A stretch of 64,000 nucleotides of DNA. Source: Streptomyces sp. NBC_01197. GTDB lineage: Bacteria > Actinomycetota > Actinomycetes > Streptomycetales > Streptomycetaceae. Below, one piece after another: positions 17,637 to 26,459 of this stretch (position 1 is its first letter; every line of letters begins with the position of its first letter). The notes beneath the pieces were generated by a model. The model made no database searches and was not told the origin of the DNA. It worked only from the letters and a program-made list of their open reading frames with translations. The stretch spans positions 4,382,001-4,446,000 of the forward strand of contig NZ_CP108569.1 of the NCBI RefSeq assembly GCF_036010505.1. Direction: 5' to 3'. The translations under genes were made by a program, and so were the position numbers.

Positions 17637-17709
17637 GCGCTAGGCGATGTTCCCCCGGTGCTTGGAAAGCACTGGGGGGTACCCCCGGCCGGTTCGGATG
17701 GTGTGAGCG

Positions 17710-18222
17710 GTGCAGGTGCTTCAGGTTCAGCTGGAGGTCGGACCCGATCCCGCGGAGGTGGGGCGGGCCCGTAGGTGGGCGCGGTCCAGGCTGGTCGGGT
17801 CCGGGATAAGGGTTGACGAACCACTCGCCGAGACGCTGATTCTGCTGATCTCGGAACTGGTGACCAACGCCGTGGTGCACACGGGGTGTCCGGCGGTGCT
17901 GCGGATGTTGTTCGGCCCGTCCGACGACGCCGGCACGGTACGGGTCGAGGTGGCCGACGCCAGCGCCTGTCCGCCCCGGCCTCGGCATGCGGAGGGCGAG
18001 GACACCAACGGGCGCGGTCTCGAACTGGTCGACGGGCTCGCGGACCGCTGGGGCTGGCAGCCCGAGGGGCGCGGCAAGTCCATCTGGTGCGAGGTCGACC
18101 GGGGGGCGTGCCAGGTTGATCCGGGCGTATGTGAGACCGCCGGAAGTGCGCCGGAGCGCATGGAGGTTATTCGCGAGCCCGGGGCATATGACCCCTCGCG
18201 CGCCGTCACCTTTCGGGTGTAA
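17710..18222 (+). CDS. HATPase-fold anti-sigma factor / serine kinase (RsbW-like)
   Basis: A 170-residue GHKL-type ATP-binding protein of the small Streptomyces RsbW-like class. These proteins bind or phosphorylate partners such as STAS antagonists, or hold sigma factors. The N-box ELVTNAVVHTG is near residue 49, the G1 box VEVADAS near 80, and G2 DTNGRGLELV near 98, so ATP binding is likely. The C-terminal 35 residues are not family-typical. The GTG at 17710 gives the expected N-terminus VQVLQVQLEVG. No sigma gene is adjacent. Confidence 0.85.
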   Translation: MQVLQVQLEVGPDPAEVGRARRWARSRLVGSGIRVDEPLAETLILLISELVTNAVVHTGCPAVLRMLFGPSDDAGTVRVEVADASACPPRPRHAEGEDTNGRGLELVDGLADRWGWQPEGRGKSIWCEVDRGACQVDPGVCETAGSAPERMEVIREPGAYDPSRAVTFRV

Positions 18223-18400
18223 CTCACAAAGCGCTGCCCTGGTGTTGACGCGGAGTGGCGACCTGATCACTCTTGCAGGAGCGATCCACCCGTGGGGGGA
18301 CGCCAGGGATGCCGGGGGGTGTGGGGGCTCGGATCTCGGTGTGTACGGATCGCGTTCGGCGCCGGCCTCTCTCGGGCAGGGAGGGGCGGGTGCCCGCGCC

Positions 18401-18439
18401 GTTCCGGGTGGCGGCTGTCGTGACGCCGCCACCCGGAAC
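18401..18439. terminator. Bidirectional terminator hairpin
   Basis: Perfect 15-bp stem GTTCCGGGTGGCGGC (18401-18415) with its complement at 18425-18439 and a 9-base loop. It lies in the 321-base gene-free gap between the convergent HATPase and cyclase genes, where nothing else is evident. GC-rich hairpins without a U-tract are common terminators in Streptomyces. Confidence 0.75.
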
Positions 18440-18543
18440 CACGGCCGGGGCGGGCTCTGCGGCCGGACGGGCCCGGTGGTCGGGGTGGCGCGACGGCCCG
18501 GACGGGCCCTGTGGTCAGGGCGGGCCCCATGGACAGGGCCGGG

Positions 18544-19470
18544 TCAGAGAAGCGCCACCGGTGCGACCGGCGACCCCGTGCCGCCCGCGAATGGCTCGGG
18601 TGTCGCGGAGAGCAGGAAGCTGTACTGGCCCGCTTCCGCACAGGCTGTGGACAACTCTTCGAGGTTCCAGTTCTGTCCCTGCGGCATCCCCATCTCGACC
18701 AGATGCAGCGCGTGTACGGGCATCCACAGCTCCTCGTTCTCGGGCGGGAAGATCTCGAAGGTCACGGTGTCGTTGGCGACCGCCGCCACATCCCTGGCGT
18801 GGAACCACTCCGGGGTGCGGATCGAGAGCCCGGGCGACGGGTAGGTGTAGCCGGTCTTGTCACCACTGAAATACAGCTGGATCTGCCCGGTCCGTACGAG
18901 CGCGATGTCCCCGGCGCGTACCTCGGTCCCCGCGAGCTCCTGGGCCGCCTCCAGGTCGTCCGGCGTCACCGCCCGGCCGCCCTCCAGCCGGTCCACGCCC
19001 CTGGCGCGCGCCACGTCGAGCAGCACCCCCCGCGACACGATGTGCCGCACCGTGCCGATCCCGCTGAACTCGGCTCCGCCGTGGGCTGTGATCGAATCTG
19101 CCGGGCGGCCGTTGTAGAGCTTCCCGGAGTGCGACGCGTGGGTGAGCGCGTCCCAGTGGGTGCCCGTCTGCAGGCTCATGGTCACGATGTCGTCGCTGGT
19201 GGCCACCGTGCCGGGACCGAACAGCTCCTGGTTGATCTGCACCATCGCGTGCAGCGGGTTCACCCGCCCCGGGATCATCCCGGTCTGTACGCCGTCCTGT
19301 TCCAGAGTGATCGCCAGCGGGACGCGGCGGCCGCTGCGCACTGTCGCGGCGGCCTCCCGTACGACCTTGTCGGTGATCAGGTTCAGGGTGCCGATCTCGT
19401 CGTCGGCGCCCCAACGGCCCCAGTTGTTTACGCGTGTGGCGATGTCGTGGAATGCGGCCGGCAGTGACAT
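18544..19470 (-). CDS. Cyclase-family metal hydrolase (kynurenine-formamidase-like)
   Basis: A 308-residue member of the cyclase/KynB-like family of metal-dependent amidohydrolases. The metal-binding signature appears as TGTHWDALTHASHSG near residue 103, a variant of HxGTHxDxPxH. The family also has a conserved WGADDEIGTLNLI start, which is visible at residues 19-31. The physiological substrate is unknown; it may open a ring or hydrolyse an activated ester in the surrounding catabolic pathway. It is divergent from the SDR/ACAD/ADH operon across the composite palindrome at 19502-19533. Confidence 0.85.
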   Translation of the reverse strand: MSLPAAFHDIATRVNNWGRWGADDEIGTLNLITDKVVREAAATVRSGRRVPLAITLEQDGVQTGMIPGRVNPLHAMVQINQELFGPGTVATSDDIVTMSLQTGTHWDALTHASHSGKLYNGRPADSITAHGGAEFSGIGTVRHIVSRGVLLDVARARGVDRLEGGRAVTPDDLEAAQELAGTEVRAGDIALVRTGQIQLYFSGDKTGYTYPSPGLSIRTPEWFHARDVAAVANDTVTFEIFPPENEELWMPVHALHLVEMGMPQGQNWNLEELSTACAEAGQYSFLLSATPEPFAGGTGSPVAPVALL

Positions 19471-19501
19471 CGGGCCCTCCGGGGGTCTTGTGCTCGGCTG
19501 T

Positions 19502-19533
19502 CTGACTACCCGTAAAATCTAACGGGTCGTCAG
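19502..19533. promoter_or_regulatory. Composite operator between cyclase and SDR operon
   Basis: CTGACTACCCGT, 8 bases, then ACGGGTCGTCAG: a 32-bp inverted repeat with 11 of 12 arm positions matching. Each arm resembles half of the 15-bp CTGACGGGTAGTCAG site found at 14982. This suggests two adjacent degenerate sites or one extended site. It is 32 bases upstream of the cyclase start and 23 bases upstream of the SDR start. Confidence 0.7.
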
Positions 19534-19555
19534 AAACCGCGGGAAGGGGCCGGGT

Positions 19556-20470
19556 ATGGGGAACTTCTTGGCAGGCAAAGTCATCGCTGTGACAGGCGCA
19601 GGGCGTGGCATCGGCAGGGCTGTCGCCCTCGCGGCCGCAGCCGAGGGCGCCCGGGTCGTCGTCAACGACTACGGCGTTCCGATCGAAGGCGGGGAACCCG
19701 AGAGCGAAGTCGCGGCGTCCGTCGTCAAGGAGATCGTCGCGGCGGGCGGCCAGGCGGTCGCGGTCGCCGACGACATCTCGACGATGGCGGGCGGACAGCG
19801 GATCGTCGATGTCGCGCTGGCGCAGTACGGGCGGATCGACGGCGTCGTCTGCGTCGCCGGGATCCTCCGGGAGCGGATGCTCTTCAACATGTCCGAGGAG
19901 GAGTGGGACCCGGTGGTCGCCACCCATCTGAAGGGCACCTTCACCGTCTTCCGGGCGGCGTCGGCGGTGATGCGTAAACAGGGCAGCGGCACACTGATCG
20001 GCTTCACCAGCGGCAACCACCAGGGCAGTGTCGCGCAGGCCAACTACAGCGCGGCCAAGGGCGGCATCATCTCGCTGGTGCGCAGCGCCGCGCTCGGTCT
20101 CAACAAGTACGGCGTGACGGCGAACGCGGTGGCCCCGGTGGCCAGGACCCGGATGTCCGCCAACGTCCCCATGGAGCTGAAGGAGATCGGCGAACCGGAG
20201 GACGTGGCCGCGCTCGTCACGTACCTGCTCTCCGACCGCGCCCGCGAGGAGAAGATCACCGGTCAGGTGTACACGATCGCGGGACCGAAGATCGCGGTCT
20301 GGGCCCAGCCGAGGGAGCTGCGCGCCGGGTACGCGGAGGGCGCGGCGTGGACACCCGAGCGGATCGCCGACTTCCTGCCGGGGACGGTGGGGGTCGATCC
20401 GATGCCGATGCTCGCGCAGCTGGAGGCGATGGCGCGGGCGGCGGCGGCCAAGGAGCGGCCCAATGCGTGA
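19556..20470 (+). CDS. Short-chain dehydrogenase (hydroxyacyl-CoA dehydrogenase-like)
   Basis: NAD(P)-dependent oxidoreductase of 304 residues. The Rossmann motif TGAGRGIGRAVAL is at residues 15-27. VNDYG with a long acidic loop follows, and a VCVAGI motif lies near 101. The catalytic serine is in GFTSGNHQGS and the YxxxK is YSAAKGG near 163. An extra C-terminal segment of about 55 residues (WAQPRELRAGY onward) resembles the SDR part of peroxisomal multifunctional 3-hydroxyacyl-CoA dehydrogenases. It heads an operon with acyl-CoA dehydrogenase and zinc alcohol dehydrogenase. Confidence 0.9.
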   Translation: MGNFLAGKVIAVTGAGRGIGRAVALAAAAEGARVVVNDYGVPIEGGEPESEVAASVVKEIVAAGGQAVAVADDISTMAGGQRIVDVALAQYGRIDGVVCVAGILRERMLFNMSEEEWDPVVATHLKGTFTVFRAASAVMRKQGSGTLIGFTSGNHQGSVAQANYSAAKGGIISLVRSAALGLNKYGVTANAVAPVARTRMSANVPMELKEIGEPEDVAALVTYLLSDRAREEKITGQVYTIAGPKIAVWAQPRELRAGYAEGAAWTPERIADFLPGTVGVDPMPMLAQLEAMARAAAAKERPNA

Positions 20471-20583
20471 GGGGCAGGGGGTGGTTCGGGGCGGCGGCGT
20501 CCATTACGGCGCTGCTCGTCGCGGCTCCGCCCCTCCTGGTTCCGCCCCTCCCGGTTCCGCCCGTCACGCAGGGGAGGCGCGAC

Positions 20584-21768
20584 GTGGATTTCTCTCCCGG
20601 GCCTGACGACGCCGCGTTCCGGGCCGAAGCGCGGGGCTGGCTGGCGGACCACTTCACCGGCGAGTTCGCCACCGCCGAAGCCACCGGCGGCCCCGGCAGC
20701 GAACACGAGGGCGCGGAGCTGCGCCGGGCCTGGGAGCGCGAGCTGGGCAGCGGAGGCTGGATCGGCATCGGCTGGCAGGGCGACTTCGGCAACCGCCGGG
20801 CCTCCCTGACCCAGCAGGTCGTCTGGGCCGAGGAGTACGCGGCGGCCCGCGCCCCCGGCCGGGTGGGCCACATCGGCGAGAACCTCCTCGCACCCACCCT
20901 CATCGCCTTCGGCGACGACGAGCAGCAGGCCCGCTTCCTGCCGCCGATCGCGCGCGGCGAGGCGCTCTGGTGCCAGGGGTACAGCGAGCCGGGCGCCGGC
21001 TCCGACCTGGCGGCGGTCCGTACCGCCGCCGTGCGCGACAGCGAGGGTGTATACCGCGTCACCGGCCAGAAGATCTGGACCTCGCTGGCCAGGGAGGCCG
21101 ACTGGTGCTTCGTGCTGGCCCGCACGGAACCGGGCACGCGCGGCCACCACGGGCTGTCCTTCCTGCTGGTCCCGATGGACCAGCCGGGCCGGATCGACGT
21201 ACGGCCGATCCGGCAGATGTCGGGCACCAGCGAGTTCAACGAGGTCTTCTTCGACGGCGCGCGGGCCGCGTGCGTGGTCGGCGGCGAGGGCAACGGCTGG
21301 CAGGTCGCCATGGGCCTGCTCGCCCTGGAGCGCGGGGTGTCGACCCTGGTCCAGCAGATCGGCTTCGCAAGGGAGTTGAAGGAGGTCGTGAACGCGGCGG
21401 TCGCGTCGGGCGCCACCGGCGACCCGGTGCTGCGCGACCGGCTGGTACGCCAGTGGGCCGAGCTGCGCACCATGCGGTGGAACGCGCTGCGCACCCTGGG
21501 GCGTACGGACGACGCGGGCGCCCCGAGCGTCGCCAAGCTGCTCTGGGGCGGCTGGCACCAGCGGCTCGGGGAGCTGGCGGTGCAGGTGCGCGGGGCGCAC
21601 GGCGCCGTCGGGCCTTCCGACTGGGCGCCCGAACGCCCGTACGAACTCGACGCGCAGCAACGGCAGTTCCTGTTCAGCCGGGCCGACACGATCTACGGCG
21701 GCTCCGACGAGATCCAGCGCACCATCATCGCCGAGCGGGTGCTCGGCCTACCGAGGGAGCCGAGATGA
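20584..21768 (+). CDS. Acyl-CoA dehydrogenase
   Basis: FAD-dependent acyl-CoA oxidation; 394 residues. Core motifs are WQGDFGNRRASLTQQVVW, LWCQGYSEPGAGSDLAAV (near residue 130), GQKIWTSLAREADWCFVL, and the C-terminal YGGSDEIQRTIIAERVLGL. The start is GTG 20584, preceded by GGGGAGG. The frame is open further upstream, but only over a proline/alanine-rich repeat with no family similarity. It lies 113 bases after the SDR and overlaps the alcohol dehydrogenase gene by 4 bases. Confidence 0.9.
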   Translation: MDFSPGPDDAAFRAEARGWLADHFTGEFATAEATGGPGSEHEGAELRRAWERELGSGGWIGIGWQGDFGNRRASLTQQVVWAEEYAAARAPGRVGHIGENLLAPTLIAFGDDEQQARFLPPIARGEALWCQGYSEPGAGSDLAAVRTAAVRDSEGVYRVTGQKIWTSLAREADWCFVLARTEPGTRGHHGLSFLLVPMDQPGRIDVRPIRQMSGTSEFNEVFFDGARAACVVGGEGNGWQVAMGLLALERGVSTLVQQIGFARELKEVVNAAVASGATGDPVLRDRLVRQWAELRTMRWNALRTLGRTDDAGAPSVAKLLWGGWHQRLGELAVQVRGAHGAVGPSDWAPERPYELDAQQRQFLFSRADTIYGGSDEIQRTIIAERVLGLPREPR

Positions 21769-22814
21769 GGGGTGTCGTCTTCGACGGCAAGCAGGCCCAG
21801 GTGGTCGATGACCTGGAGATACGTGATCCCGGACCGGGCGAGGTGCTGGTGGACGTCGCGGCGGCCGGTCTCTGCCACAGCGATCTGTCGGTGATCGACG
21901 GGACGATTCCGTTCCCCGTGCCGGTGGTGCTCGGCCACGAGGGCGCGGGGGCGGTCGAGGCTGTGGGGCCGGGGGTGAAGCATGTGGCCCCGGGCGACCA
22001 TGTGGCGCTCTCCACGCTCGCCAACTGCGGGGCGTGCGCGGACTGCGACCGGGGCAGGCCGACGATGTGCCGCAAGGCGATCGGGATGCCGGGCCGGCCG
22101 TTCTCGCGGGGCGGGAATCCGCTCTACCAGTTCGCGTCCAACTCGGCCTTCGCCGAGCGCACCGTCGTCAAGGCGGTGCAGGCCGTGAAGATCCCCGCCG
22201 CCATCCCGCTCACCTCGGCGGCGCTGATCGGGTGCGGGGTGCTGACCGGGGTCGGAGCGGTGCTGAACCGGGCGAAGGTCGACCGCGGCGACTCGGTGGT
22301 CGTCATCGGCACCGGCGGCATCGGCCTCAATGTCCTTCAGGGCGCGCGGATCGCCGGTGCGGCGGTGATCGTCGCGGTGGACGCGAACCCGGAGAAGGAG
22401 GCGGTGGCCCGGCAGTTCGGCGCGACCCACTTCCTCACGTCGGCGGAGGGCGTCCGGGACATCCTCCCGAAGGGCGCCGACCACGCCTTCGAGTGCGTGG
22501 GCCGGGTGGAGCTGATCCGCCAGGCCATCGACCTCCTGGACCGCCACGGCCAGGCCATCCTGCTGGGTACCCCGCCCGCGACGGCGGAGGCGTCGTTCCT
22601 GGTGTCGTCGATGTTCCTGGACAAGTCCATCCTGGGCTGCCGGTACGGGGCTTCGCGGCCGCAGCGGGACATTCCGCTGTACGCGGGGCTGTACGCGCGA
22701 GGGGCGCTGCTGCTGGACGAACTGGTGACGCGGACGTATCCGGTGGAGGACTTCGAGGGGGCGGTGGCCGATGCGGAAGGGGGAAAGGTGGCGCGGGGTG
22801 TGCTGACGTTCTGA
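21765..22814 (+). CDS. Zinc-dependent alcohol dehydrogenase
   Basis: Medium-chain dehydrogenase of 349 residues that oxidises an alcohol to an aldehyde with NAD or a bound cofactor. Catalytic zinc ligands are in GLCHSDLS (Cys, residue 37) and GHEGAGAVEAVG (His). The structural zinc cysteines are in NCGACADCDRGRPTMC near 86-100. The Rossmann motif is VVVIGTGGIGLN near 180. It resembles the AdhB/NDMA-dependent class. It is the last gene of the SDR/ACAD/ADH operon (ATGA overlap). Confidence 0.93.
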   Translation: MRGVVFDGKQAQVVDDLEIRDPGPGEVLVDVAAAGLCHSDLSVIDGTIPFPVPVVLGHEGAGAVEAVGPGVKHVAPGDHVALSTLANCGACADCDRGRPTMCRKAIGMPGRPFSRGGNPLYQFASNSAFAERTVVKAVQAVKIPAAIPLTSAALIGCGVLTGVGAVLNRAKVDRGDSVVVIGTGGIGLNVLQGARIAGAAVIVAVDANPEKEAVARQFGATHFLTSAEGVRDILPKGADHAFECVGRVELIRQAIDLLDRHGQAILLGTPPATAEASFLVSSMFLDKSILGCRYGASRPQRDIPLYAGLYARGALLLDELVTRTYPVEDFEGAVADAEGGKVARGVLTF

Positions 22815-22831
22815 GCGGGGGCCGCACCCTT

Positions 22832-22850
22832 TCCGGGGCTCCGCCCCGGA
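22832..22850. terminator. Bidirectional GC-rich terminator
   Basis: TCCGGGGC, loop TCC, GCCCCGGA: a perfect 8-bp stem of a form very common after Streptomyces genes. It lies between the convergent alcohol dehydrogenase and MFS genes. A second small inverted repeat, TCAAGC to GCTTGA at 22860-22880, overlaps the MFS stop codon. Confidence 0.75.
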
Positions 22851-22859
22851 CCCCGCTCC

Positions 22860-24302
22860 TCAAGCGCCGGAGGGGCTTGAACTCGCATTCCCCTCAGGCG
22901 CGCGCAGCGTCCGTACCTGGGGCGACAGCAGCGCCCCGCACGTGGCCAGCACGGTGAACCCCGCGCACCCGGCGAGCGCGGCCCTCGTGCCCACGACCGC
23001 CGCGATGGGCCCCGCCACCAGCAGCCCCAGCGGCGCCAGCGCGAGGGAGCCGAACCAGTCGTAGGAGCTGACCCGGGAGAGGACCTCCTCGGGGATCTCC
23101 CGCTGCATCGTGGTCTCCCACAGCGCGCCGAACACATCGCTGGACAGGCCCGAGCAGAACATCGCCAGGCAGATCACCCACACCGGCGCACGGGCGGCGA
23201 GCAGCGCCATCGGCAGCGCCACCGGAAAGATCGCGAGGACCGCGACGAGCAGGGGGCGGCGGACCCTTATCCGTACCGCGAAGGAGGCCCCCGCGACCGT
23301 GCCCACCGCCTGCGCGGCGACGATCGCGGACCAGGCACCGGCCCCGCCGAGGTGCTCCGTCGCCTCCAGCGGTCCCAGTACCCCGGACGTCGAGGCGACG
23401 GCCGCCACCATGACCGCGGCCTGGCAGACCACGACCCACAGCCACTGCCGGGAGGCGAACTCCCGCCAGCCGTCGCGGAGATCGGCCATGCCGGATGACG
23501 CGGCCCGCACCGTCGTCGTCAGCCGCAGCCCCCGGATGAGACCCGCGCTCACCAGGAAGGACGCGGCGTTCAGGGCGAGCGCCCAGCCCGCGCCGCACCC
23601 AGCGACGGTCACGCCGGAGAGCGCGAGCCCGAGCACCATCGAAGCGTTCATACCGACCCGCAGCAGGGCGTTGGCCCGCTGGAACTGTGCGGCGGGGACG
23701 AGCTGCGGGACGACGCCGGACATCGCGGGGGCGAACAGCGCGCTTGCCGTTCCGGCCACCACCGCCAGCAGGCACATCGCCGTCAGCGGCGCGTGCCCGG
23801 TGAGCACCATCGCGGCGAGACCCCCGTACGCGACGACCCCCAGGCAGTCCGAGATCATCATCAGCCGGGAGCGGGACATCCGGTCGGCGATCACCCCGCC
23901 GACCAGGATGAGGACCAGCTGCGGCAACGCCTGGCAGGCGAGCACCAGCGACAGCCGCCCGGGGGTGGCGCCGGGCAGCGAGAGCACCGCGAACGCCAGC
24001 GCCACCCGGGCGAAGCCGTTCCCCAGGACCGAGATGGTCCGCGCGGACCAGAGCAGTACGAACCGCCGGTCACGCCAGAGAGACGGCAGCGGCAGAGCCC
24101 CGGGACCGGCAGCAGTGGCGTCGTCAGGAACGCCGACAGCGGAGCCCACGGCGGACCCTGTCGCTGTGGCGGCAGCGGAGCCCGCGGGGGATTCCGTCAC
24201 TGTGCCGGTGGCTGGGCCCGCGGGGGCGTCGGCAGCCTGTCCGACAGCGGAGCCCGTAGCCGATTCCGCGGTCGTTTCTGAAGCGTCAGGGGGAGGTGCC
24301 AT
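22860..24302 (-). CDS. MFS transporter, putative exporter
   Basis: A 480-residue inner-membrane protein with about 12 hydrophobic segments from residue 85 onward (WRDRRFVLLWSARTISVLG, QALPQLVLILVGGVIADRM). It resembles the enterobactin-exporter (EntS-like) MFS group, whose cargo includes siderophores and drugs. The first 70 residues are a low-complexity A/T/S/G/P tract with repeated TGSAVG-type units and no family match. A later start is conceivable, but no better ribosome-binding site was seen. The stop codon lies inside a small inverted repeat. Confidence 0.85.
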   Translation of the reverse strand: MAPPPDASETTAESATGSAVGQAADAPAGPATGTVTESPAGSAAATATGSAVGSAVGVPDDATAAGPGALPLPSLWRDRRFVLLWSARTISVLGNGFARVALAFAVLSLPGATPGRLSLVLACQALPQLVLILVGGVIADRMSRSRLMMISDCLGVVAYGGLAAMVLTGHAPLTAMCLLAVVAGTASALFAPAMSGVVPQLVPAAQFQRANALLRVGMNASMVLGLALSGVTVAGCGAGWALALNAASFLVSAGLIRGLRLTTTVRAASSGMADLRDGWREFASRQWLWVVVCQAAVMVAAVASTSGVLGPLEATEHLGGAGAWSAIVAAQAVGTVAGASFAVRIRVRRPLLVAVLAIFPVALPMALLAARAPVWVICLAMFCSGLSSDVFGALWETTMQREIPEEVLSRVSSYDWFGSLALAPLGLLVAGPIAAVVGTRAALAGCAGFTVLATCGALLSPQVRTLRAPEGNASSSPSGA

Positions 24303-24498
24303 GGGCGGTCACCTTACGAGATCCGGGCGGCCGGAGTACTCCTTCCCACTGCCCATTCGGGCCAACTTTCCCTCTCGTACGGAGCAGTCGCGATCCGGCC
24401 GGAATTCAGTTTGCCGCCGCCGGCCCGACCCCGTACGAGCCAGTTGCCCCAAGGGCTCTGGCGCGATCTCGCGCCCGCGGTCCGACGCTTCCGGCAAC

Positions 24499-24542
24499 GG
24501 TCATGCGCACGATGCGTGGCGTTCAGCCCCACGGCCACCTCG
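24499..24542 (+). promoter_or_regulatory. Possible PHO-box-like repeats upstream of phoD
   Basis: GGTCATG (24499) and GTTCAGC (24521) start exactly 22 bases apart, two 11-base units. Both fit the G[G/T]TCA core of Streptomyces PhoP boxes, about 60-100 bases before the phosphatase start. The intervening and following 11-mers match poorly, so support is weak. Confidence 0.25.
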
Positions 24543-24598
24543 CCCTGTGAACCTCAAGCGCGACAAGAGACCCCACAGGAGCCAGGGAGTCAATCCGT

Positions 24599-26212
24599 AT
24601 GTCCGCAGACGACGCAGCACGCTCCGCTCTCACCGGCCGCCGCAGGTTCCTCGCAGGATCGGCCGCCGCGCTCGGCGTGGCCGCCGCCGCCCAGCTTCCG
24701 CTCGCCGGCAGCGCGTCCGCCGCAACACCCGCCCCGGCCGGCGCGGCTGTCTTCACCGGTTCCGCCGCGGCCCCGAAACTTCCTGCCGGGCTGTTCAGAC
24801 TCGGCGTCGGATCGGGCGATCCGCTGCCTGACGCGGTCGTGCTGTGGACCCGGCTCGCGCCCGACCCGCTGAACGGCGGGGGCATGCCCGCGGTCCCCGT
24901 CACCGTCGAGTGGCAGATCGCCGACGACGCGAAGTTCACCAAGATCGTCCGGACCGGCACCGAGCAGGCCGTGCCCGCGCTGGCCCACAGCGTGCACGCC
25001 GACGCCAAGGGCCTGCGGCCCGGCCGCCGGTACTGGTACCGATTCCGCTGCGATGGCCAGATCTCGCCCGTCGGCCGCACCCACACCGCGCCGTCGCCGC
25101 TCTCGGCCGGCGGCAGCCTCCGTATCGCGCTCGCCTCCTGCCAGAACTGGCAGCACGGCTACTTCACGCCGTACGCCGACATGCGCGCGCAGGACCCCGA
25201 CCTGGTCCTCTTCGTCGGTGACTACATCTACGAGTCCGCCCCGGCGGCGGGCTCCGTACGGCTCCACACCGGTCACGACGAGCCGTACACGCTGGTCGAG
25301 TACCGCAACCGCTACGCCCAGTACCGCACCGACCCCGACCTCCAGGCCATGCAGGCGTACGCGCCCTGGGTGGTGACCTTCGACGACCACGAGGTCGACA
25401 ACGACTTCGCGGGCGAGGTGCCGCAGGACCCGGCGAAGCAGTCGCACGCCGCGTTCGTCGCCCGGCTGACCGCCGCGTACCAGGCGTACTACGAGCACAT
25501 GCCGGTCCGGGCCACGTCGGTGCCGCACGGTCCGCACATCCAGATGTACCGGCGCTTCGACTACGGCCGGCTCGTCCGGCTGAACGTCCTGGACACCCGC
25601 CAGTTCCGCACCGACCAGGCGGCGACCCAGGCGGGGGCCGAGGACCCGTCCCGCACGATGCTGGGCGCGACCCAGAAGCAGTGGCTGCTGAAGGGGCTGA
25701 CCCGGTCACCGGCACGCTGGAACGTCATCGCCTCCCAGATCATGATGGCCGAAACCGATCTGATGCCCGGCAAGGGCAAGCTCTGGTACTACGACGCCTG
25801 GGACGGCTACCAGGTCGAACGGAACGCGCTGATGCGGCAGTTCCAGTCGGTGCGCAACCCGCTGGTGCTCTCGGGTGACCGCCATCTGACGATGATCAGT
25901 GACCTGAAGAAGGACTTCGCCGATCCGAAGTCCGCCGTGGTGGGGGCGGAGTTCGTGGGTACGTCGATCTCCAGCAACGGGGACCAGGACCAAGCCGTGT
26001 TCCACGAGCAGTGGGACCCGCTGAAGGCGGACAACCCGCACTGGAAGGTCATCGACGCGCACCGCGGCTACCACCTCTTCGACATCGGTGAGTCGTCGGT
26101 GGACGCCCAGGTCCGGGTGGTGGACACAGTGCTCAGCAAGAAGGCGAAGGCCGGCACGCTCGCCCGGCTCCAGGTGCGGTCGGGGCGGCCGGGGGCCCGG
26201 GTGGTGGGTTAG
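24599..26212 (+). CDS. phoD: Secreted alkaline phosphatase D
   Basis: A 537-residue exported phosphodiesterase/phosphatase that releases phosphate from extracellular esters or wall polymers. It has a twin-arginine signal (GRRRFLAGSAAALGVAAAA, residues 14-32) and AXA cleavage near residue 41. The PhoD core is visible: GVGSGDPLPDAVVLWTRL, the metal site LFVGDYIYE, TFDDHEVDNDF, and late LSGDRHLTM. Length is normal. The ATG has GGGAG about 9 bases upstream. The TAG stop is the first three bases of the inverted-repeat element at 26210. Expression is probably phosphate-controlled, as is known for the family. Confidence 0.95.
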   Translation: MSADDAARSALTGRRRFLAGSAAALGVAAAAQLPLAGSASAATPAPAGAAVFTGSAAAPKLPAGLFRLGVGSGDPLPDAVVLWTRLAPDPLNGGGMPAVPVTVEWQIADDAKFTKIVRTGTEQAVPALAHSVHADAKGLRPGRRYWYRFRCDGQISPVGRTHTAPSPLSAGGSLRIALASCQNWQHGYFTPYADMRAQDPDLVLFVGDYIYESAPAAGSVRLHTGHDEPYTLVEYRNRYAQYRTDPDLQAMQAYAPWVVTFDDHEVDNDFAGEVPQDPAKQSHAAFVARLTAAYQAYYEHMPVRATSVPHGPHIQMYRRFDYGRLVRLNVLDTRQFRTDQAATQAGAEDPSRTMLGATQKQWLLKGLTRSPARWNVIASQIMMAETDLMPGKGKLWYYDAWDGYQVERNALMRQFQSVRNPLVLSGDRHLTMISDLKKDFADPKSAVVGAEFVGTSISSNGDQDQAVFHEQWDPLKADNPHWKVIDAHRGYHLFDIGESSVDAQVRVVDTVLSKKAKAGTLARLQVRSGRPGARVVG

Positions 26213-26456
26213 GGGCTGTCCGGCGGATCAGGTCGCAGGAGGGCACCGGTGCCTGATCGTCCCGGTGAGCGGGGTTTGGTGCGTCCAGCTGCAAGGCGGA
26301 GGAGGGCGTCGACGCGGTGGGGGTCCCCCCGGCCGCAGGCTGGGGGAGTCGGCAACTGACGACAACGCCGATGGGGGCACCTCCCTGGCCCTTAGGGCCT
26401 TGGGGGAGGGCGTTCCAAACCCCGCGTCGGCGACATGATCCGCCGGACAGCCCCTA
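26210..26456. mobile_element. MITE-like element with 21-bp perfect terminal inverted repeats
   Basis: TAGGGGCTGTCCGGCGGATC+A at 26210-26230 is the exact reverse complement of 26436-26456. The 247-bp element encodes nothing convincing, and its interior is GC-rich with inverted repeats (for example GGGGGTCCCCCC). The terminal TA could be a target duplication. The left end supplies the TAG stop codon of phoD, and the right end stops 4 bases before the stop codon of the GlxA-type gene. I recall similar repeats scattered in Streptomyces genomes. Confidence 0.75.
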
Positions 26457-26459
26457 GCG

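Noticed and set aside
18646..18654. Perfect DnaA-box TGTGGACAA
   Set aside because: A single copy inside the cyclase coding region with no neighbouring boxes; likely coincidental.
20464..20583. N-terminal extension of the acyl-CoA dehydrogenase at 20584
   Set aside because: The translated segment is a proline/alanine repeat without family similarity; GGGGAGG directly precedes GTG 20584.
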